This document shows positions 60,283 through 64,000 of a DNA stretch of 64,000 nt, one piece after another (the stretch's first letter is position 1; the number at the start of each line of letters is the position of its first letter). The notes under the pieces were generated by a model, which saw nothing but the letters and a program-made list of their open reading frames with translations, was not told where the DNA came from and made no database searches. The translations under genes were made by a program, and so were the position numbers. The DNA is taken from the NCBI RefSeq assembly GCF_003096035.1, contig NZ_CP029186.1, forward strand, positions 316,001 through 380,000, in the 5' to 3' direction. Source of the stretch: Flavobacterium album (lineage in GTDB: Bacteria > Bacteroidota > Bacteroidia > Flavobacteriales > Flavobacteriaceae).

Positions 60283-61110
60283 TTACTTAAGGAAATCCTC
60301 TATCATTGCTACTACTGCCTCCGGCATTTTGCTCTCCTTGTCCGGCATGCATATCTCGCCAATGTAATCGCCATGGCCGGACGGTACTATCATTAGCCTG
60401 GCATTGGGCAATAACTGTGATAATTTGAGCGCATGGGCATTTTGCACCACATCTTTGTCGCCATTAATAATAAGTGTTGGTGCAGTAATTGACTTCACGT
60501 CCACTTCGCTGATGTTCTTAAAATTGTTCATCCGTTCCACATCGCGGTTGAACATGGTGAGCAATCCTTTCGTATTTCCCGGATTGGCCTTCAGGTAAGC
60601 GTCTTTTAAAGGCTGCGGCATATCTTCGAACTTTGCATTTTTCATATAATCGAAAAATCCCGGAAACATCCCTTCACGGCTGTAGATGGCAGAAGCCAGG
60701 ATAAGCTTATTGACTATCTCCGGGTGCCGGATGCCGATCTGTATTGCCGTAGTGCCTCCATTGCTGAAGCCCATGATGTCAGCTTTGGCAATAGAAAGCT
60801 TTTTGAGCAATGCCGCAACATCCTCGGCATCCTGTTCAAAACTCAATGGCTTATCACGGTCGGGCGTATGGCCGTGCGCCTGTAATTCGATGGCAATGAC
60901 TTTGTGGGTTTGCGCCAATTGCGGAAGGACACGCCCGTAATTCGATTCAATAGTCGACCCGCCGCCATGAAGCAGCACGAGCGGGCTGCCGGAGCCATGT
61001 ATCTCATAATATAGCTTAAAGCCGTTGATATCGGCATAATGCCCTTTGTTTTCCTGTGCCATTATAGTTGTCGTTATTGTGAAGATTAGTGCCGTCAGGA
61101 GGATGCGCAT
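60283..61110 (-). CDS. Secreted alpha/beta hydrolase
   Basis: 275 residues with a signal peptide (MRILLTALIFTITTTIMAQ). Typical alpha/beta fold: oxyanion LVLLHGGGS, nucleophile elbow GFSNGG, acid Asp in LIINGDKD, and catalytic His in VPSGHGDYI. Substrate unknown; closest in style to small esterases or lactonases. Probably periplasmic. It shares its orientation with the downstream hypothetical gene and the upstream aspartyl-protease-like gene (86 bp gap). Confidence 0.9.
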   Translation of the reverse strand: MRILLTALIFTITTTIMAQENKGHYADINGFKLYYEIHGSGSPLVLLHGGGSTIESNYGRVLPQLAQTHKVIAIELQAHGHTPDRDKPLSFEQDAEDVAALLKKLSIAKADIMGFSNGGTTAIQIGIRHPEIVNKLILASAIYSREGMFPGFFDYMKNAKFEDMPQPLKDAYLKANPGNTKGLLTMFNRDVERMNNFKNISEVDVKSITAPTLIINGDKDVVQNAHALKLSQLLPNARLMIVPSGHGDYIGEICMPDKESKMPEAVVAMIEDFLK

Positions 61111-61196
61111 GATACGTTAGTTTAGTAGTGTAAAAATAGAATATAATACCAGGGGCCGCTTATGCGCCAATCGGGATGGGCAAATGCGCAATCAAT

Positions 61197-62276
61197 CTAT
61201 CTGCTGCTGACTTTTGAAAGTGCAAAATCTCCGTTATTATTTAATTTCCACTTGCGCAGGATGTCGATTGTTTCGCACGGCGAATCCAGCAGCCGCCGTT
61301 CGAGGCCTTTATCCTCAAGCACTACCTGATCGCCGATCCTAAAGCCATCAACGTAATATTTGCTGGAACTTTTGATGTAGACAATATGGATATTATTGTC
61401 GGCATCTGCACCAAAAATGATATCGTCGGAAAAAGGGTCATAACGCTCTTTTTCATTGCGAAGGTAAATGCATTTATTCTTCAGGTCGAATATCACATCC
61501 TCAAAATTCAGGAAAAAAGCATTGCCAATGATATTCATCCCGTTATTTGAAAAGCTATACACCACATTGTTCTTGAATATAATGTCGTTGTGCTTAACGA
61601 CAGCAGAATCATGCCGGTTTAAGGTAGTTTGTGACACTCTAAATGCCACAAGATCAAAAAAGCTGTAAGAATCCGAAGCGCTGGGAAGCCCTTCGGCAGA
61701 TTCGAGGGCGATTTGTCCGCTATAGCCGGTGTCAACAAGAAATTTTTCCCTGTGTCCGTTGACCTCTAAGAAGGTATAGTAATCATAGTCGAAGAAGCCG
61801 TGTTTCAATTCGAGCTTTATGTATTCATCGATATTTGCCGGAAGCAAATCAACGCTTGATAGAATTCCACGCTTATTATCGAAATGCAGCGTATAGTTTT
61901 TCATCGCACGCGATCCAAGAAGTAAATCAACAGGGATGCAGTTATCTTTGGCGAATTCTTCGTTGGCTAATATATTTGCATTGGTGCGTACATTTCCCAA
62001 GCCGGGTATATCTTCGCGGATCCTCCCCTTTTTAATAAATTTAAATCCGCCATTAGCATTCTGAATGAGCGATATACCACCGAACTTATGATCGAATTTA
62101 CCTTTGTCAAAAAGGTTGGAATGTTCTGAACCGCTGTCAAATGAATACGTAATGCTTTTTACAGAGTCGCGGATCACATAATTATTAAAGCTGCTAATTT
62201 CAAATTTTACCTGCGAATAGTGCTTGGTTACAGTAAGCATTGCTGTAAGGAGAAGAAATCTGTTTAAAAATGTCAT
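61197..62276 (-). CDS. Secreted tandem retropepsin-like aspartyl protease with C-terminal PDZ-like region
   Basis: The ATG at 62276 (MTFLNRFLLLTAMLTVTKHYS) gives a signal peptide; an upstream ATG at 62387 precedes it with a polar, unlikely leader. 359 residues. Two retropepsin-like halves are visible: FDSGSEHSN (Asp47) with later VDLLLGSRAMKNYTLHFD, and LVDTGYSG (Asp182) with later NIIGNAFFLNFEDVIFDL. Each pairs an Asp-[ST]-Gly loop with a hydrophobic-Gly segment. A C-terminal PDZ-like part (VDGFRIGDQVVLEDKG) follows. The first motif is SG rather than TG. Likely a periplasmic protease with both active-site Asps in one chain (inference). Confidence 0.75.
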   Translation of the reverse strand: MTFLNRFLLLTAMLTVTKHYSQVKFEISSFNNYVIRDSVKSITYSFDSGSEHSNLFDKGKFDHKFGGISLIQNANGGFKFIKKGRIREDIPGLGNVRTNANILANEEFAKDNCIPVDLLLGSRAMKNYTLHFDNKRGILSSVDLLPANIDEYIKLELKHGFFDYDYYTFLEVNGHREKFLVDTGYSGQIALESAEGLPSASDSYSFFDLVAFRVSQTTLNRHDSAVVKHNDIIFKNNVVYSFSNNGMNIIGNAFFLNFEDVIFDLKNKCIYLRNEKERYDPFSDDIIFGADADNNIHIVYIKSSSKYYVDGFRIGDQVVLEDKGLERRLLDSPCETIDILRKWKLNNNGDFALSKVSSR

Positions 62277-62369
62277 GTCGATTGGTTTTTGGGAAAACGG
62301 ATCGTAGCTGTATTTATTATGGACTGTACATGCCTGAAAGTGTATATTAGCTCGCAAATTAATTATGCT

Positions 62370-62377
62370 TATATTTG
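62370..62377 (+). promoter_or_regulatory. Promoter -7 box for the AraC-family gene
   Basis: TATATTTG, 21 bp before the ATG at 62399, in the 122-bp divergent region with the protease gene. Confidence 0.55.
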
Positions 62378-62398
62378 AATTACGCAAAATGGACTAAA

Positions 62399-63328
62399 AT
62401 GGAGACAGCATCATTACAGGATTTTTACAGGGAAATGGGGTTTGTTAAAGATAACGAACTGAGTACTATTTTGCCCGACGGTATCGATAAGGAAATAGGA
62501 CATTTCAATGTTTTCGGTACAGCCGCAATCCGGAAAAAGGTAAAGCAGACCAAAGTGATGCCCTACAACAGGCGTACCTATTATAAGATCAGCCTGATCA
62601 ACGGCCACAACCGGGCCGAATATGCCGACAAGGTAATCGACATCAAAAAGCATGGCCTGCTCTTTGCCTCCCCCAAGGTGCCTTACAATTACATTCCCGT
62701 AGACGACGATCAGGCCGGCAGCTTCTGTATTTTTACGCATGATTTCATGGCTTTGTCGCACAGCGGCATCAAGCTGGATGAATTGCCAATCTTCATGCCA
62801 GGTGGCTACCCGGTTTTCCAACTTACAGAAAGCCAGGCAAAGGAAGTCGGGCATATTTTCGAAAAGATGTTTGCCGAACTGGACTCGGATTATGCATTTA
62901 AATACGACCTTCTTCGCAATTATGTGCTGGAGCTGATCCATTACGGGCAAAAGCTGCAGCCCGATATAAACCTGTATACGTCACACAACGCTTCGGCACG
63001 CGTTACAGCGCTGTTTGTGGAGTTGCTGGAGCGGCAGTTTCCCGTTACATCCACAGGACAGCAGCTGGAACTGCGCACCCCAAAGGATTATGCCGACAAA
63101 CTCGCCATACATGTAAACCACCTCAATAAGGTGCTGAGGGAAAATACCGGCCGTACGACTTCTGATTTTATCAGCAGCCGCATTGCCCGGGAAGCAAAGA
63201 TCCTTTTAAAGCAAACCGACTGGAACGTATCGGAGATCGCACATTCGCTCGGCTTTGAAGAAGTAGCGCATTTTTCCAATTTCTTTAAAAAGCTTTCGGG
63301 TGTATCGCCACTGGCTTTCCGCTCCTGA
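62399..63328 (+). CDS. AraC-family transcriptional regulator
   Basis: 309 residues. The N-terminal ligand-binding cupin-like part (FNVFGTAAIRKK...YKISLINGHNR) is followed by a double helix-turn-helix in the last ~100 residues: LAIHVNHLNKVLRENTG and WNVSEIAHSLGFEEVAHFSNFFKKLSGVSPLAFR. ATG 62399 is preferred over TTG 62375 because a -7 box lies just upstream of it. It probably activates the SDR gene 120 bp downstream, a common AraC-SDR pairing. Confidence 0.92.
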   Translation: METASLQDFYREMGFVKDNELSTILPDGIDKEIGHFNVFGTAAIRKKVKQTKVMPYNRRTYYKISLINGHNRAEYADKVIDIKKHGLLFASPKVPYNYIPVDDDQAGSFCIFTHDFMALSHSGIKLDELPIFMPGGYPVFQLTESQAKEVGHIFEKMFAELDSDYAFKYDLLRNYVLELIHYGQKLQPDINLYTSHNASARVTALFVELLERQFPVTSTGQQLELRTPKDYADKLAIHVNHLNKVLRENTGRTTSDFISSRIAREAKILLKQTDWNVSEIAHSLGFEEVAHFSNFFKKLSGVSPLAFRS

Positions 63329-63448
63329 TAGTTTAACAAAGTTTCAACTACATGGCACCCGATTTGAATATTGCAAATTTTAGATTGAAATAGGTAAATG
63401 CTGCGATCCCGGATTGACCGAACTTTGCTGTATCAAAACTTTAATAAT

Positions 63449-64000
63449 ATGAATACGAAAAACAAAATCGCATTGGTAACCGGCGGCAGCCGCGGACTCG
63501 GCAGGAATATGGCCCTTAGCCTTGCCAAAAAAGGTATTGATGTAGTACTAACGTATAACAGCAACAAAGACGAAGCCGACAAGGTTGTTGCAGAGATACA
63601 GTCGCTGGGGCAAAAAGCGGCAGCTTTCCAACTCGATGCAGGAAATGTGTCTTCCTTCGATGGCTTCTTCAGAAATGTTACAGCACACCTTGAAGAGAAA
63701 GCCGGAAGTAAAAATTTCGACTTCCTGATTAATAATGCAGGTACTGCGTTATACGCTCCTTTCGCCGAGACAACAGAGGAGCAATTCGATACTGCATTAA
63801 ACATTCATTATAAAGGGGTCTTTTTCCTAACTCAAAAAGCATTGCCATTCCTGAATGACGGAGGGCGTATCATCAATATCGCGTCAGGGTTGGCTCGCTT
63901 TTCATTTCCGGGGTCATCGGCCTACGGATCAATGAAAGGCGCGGTGGAAGTACTTACACGTTATCTGGCAAGGGAACTGGGATCACGAGGCATTGCAGCG
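63449..64000 (+). CDS. Short-chain dehydrogenase/reductase, N-terminal part (runs off the window)
   Basis: 184 residues visible. The cofactor motif TGGSRGLG lies near residues 11-18 and NNAG follows. NIASGLARFSFPGSSAYGSMKGA supplies the catalytic Ser and Tyr-x3-Lys. It reads ATG AAT ACG AAA AAC AAA from 63449 and continues past the window end. The upstream AraC-family gene may regulate it. Substrate unknown. Confidence 0.9.
   Translation, partial: MNTKNKIALVTGGSRGLGRNMALSLAKKGIDVVLTYNSNKDEADKVVAEIQSLGQKAAAFQLDAGNVSSFDGFFRNVTAHLEEKAGSKNFDFLINNAGTALYAPFAETTEEQFDTALNIHYKGVFFLTQKALPFLNDGGRIINIASGLARFSFPGSSAYGSMKGAVEVLTRYLARELGSRGIAA

Overview
The window reads as a chromosomal segment of a gliding member of the Flavobacteriaceae, most likely Flavobacterium or a close relative. 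Evidence: a gldJ gene divergent from porU-porV of the type IX secretion system (T9SS), three proteins ending in the 'gliding motility-associated' (type B) T9SS sorting domain, and Bacteroidetes-type promoters (a TTG/TTTG box about 19 nt before TAnnTTTG) instead of sigma70 boxes. Genes usually lack strong Shine-Dalgarno sequences, and intergenic DNA is AT-rich and full of short hairpin repeats. No rRNA, tRNA, CRISPR array, transposase or prophage gene was seen.

Layout. 1-2.0 kb: end of an MFS transporter and a GH130 glycosidase/phosphorylase. 2.2-6.3 kb: purK-purE, an orphan antitoxin-like gene and an M3 oligopeptidase. 6.4-11.8 kb: an accessory region with a small secreted metzincin-like protein, a GbsR/MarR regulator with two matching palindromic operators, a run of five small membrane proteins ending in a SAM methyltransferase, and a UbiA-like membrane protein. 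11.9-17.4 kb: gcvP, an ATP-grasp-like protein, a group III truncated haemoglobin and a KAS III-like synthase. 17.6-22.5 kb: envelope genes (flippase, two family 2 glycosyltransferases, MlaE/MlaF-type lipid transporter). 22.5-32.5 kb: an island of hairpin repeats, then two giant paralogous T9SS type B surface proteins. 32.7-38.4 kb: mannose-1-phosphate guanylyltransferase, SprT-like, SDR, M28 peptidase, an HxlR regulator divergent from an SDR/SnoaL pair, and AlkB. 38.6-41.3 kb: pyruvate dehydrogenase E2 and E1alpha. 41.6-52.2 kb: S41 peptidase, cdd, porV, porU, gldJ, murF. 52.4-59.7 kb: an unrecognised secreted 651-residue protein, a DUF3095 cyclase-like protein, and a type B T9SS protein split by a one-base frameshift in a G tract. 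59.7-64 kb: small membrane protein, secreted alpha/beta hydrolase, tandem retropepsin-PDZ protein, AraC regulator and the start of an SDR gene.

How the parts fit. GldJ, PorU and PorV belong to the machinery that exports, processes and attaches T9SS cargo, and the window also carries three likely cargo proteins (23112-27863, 28275-32537, 55663-59744). The flippase, glycosyltransferases, ManC and lipid transporter fit construction of the same outer surface. The least explained parts are the GbsR-controlled membrane/methyltransferase cluster (7.1-10.5 kb), the 651-residue protein beside the cyclase-like gene, the tandem aspartyl-protease protein, and the repeat families, above all the four-hairpin island at 22617-22925 and the 60-bp perfect palindrome at 15692-15751.
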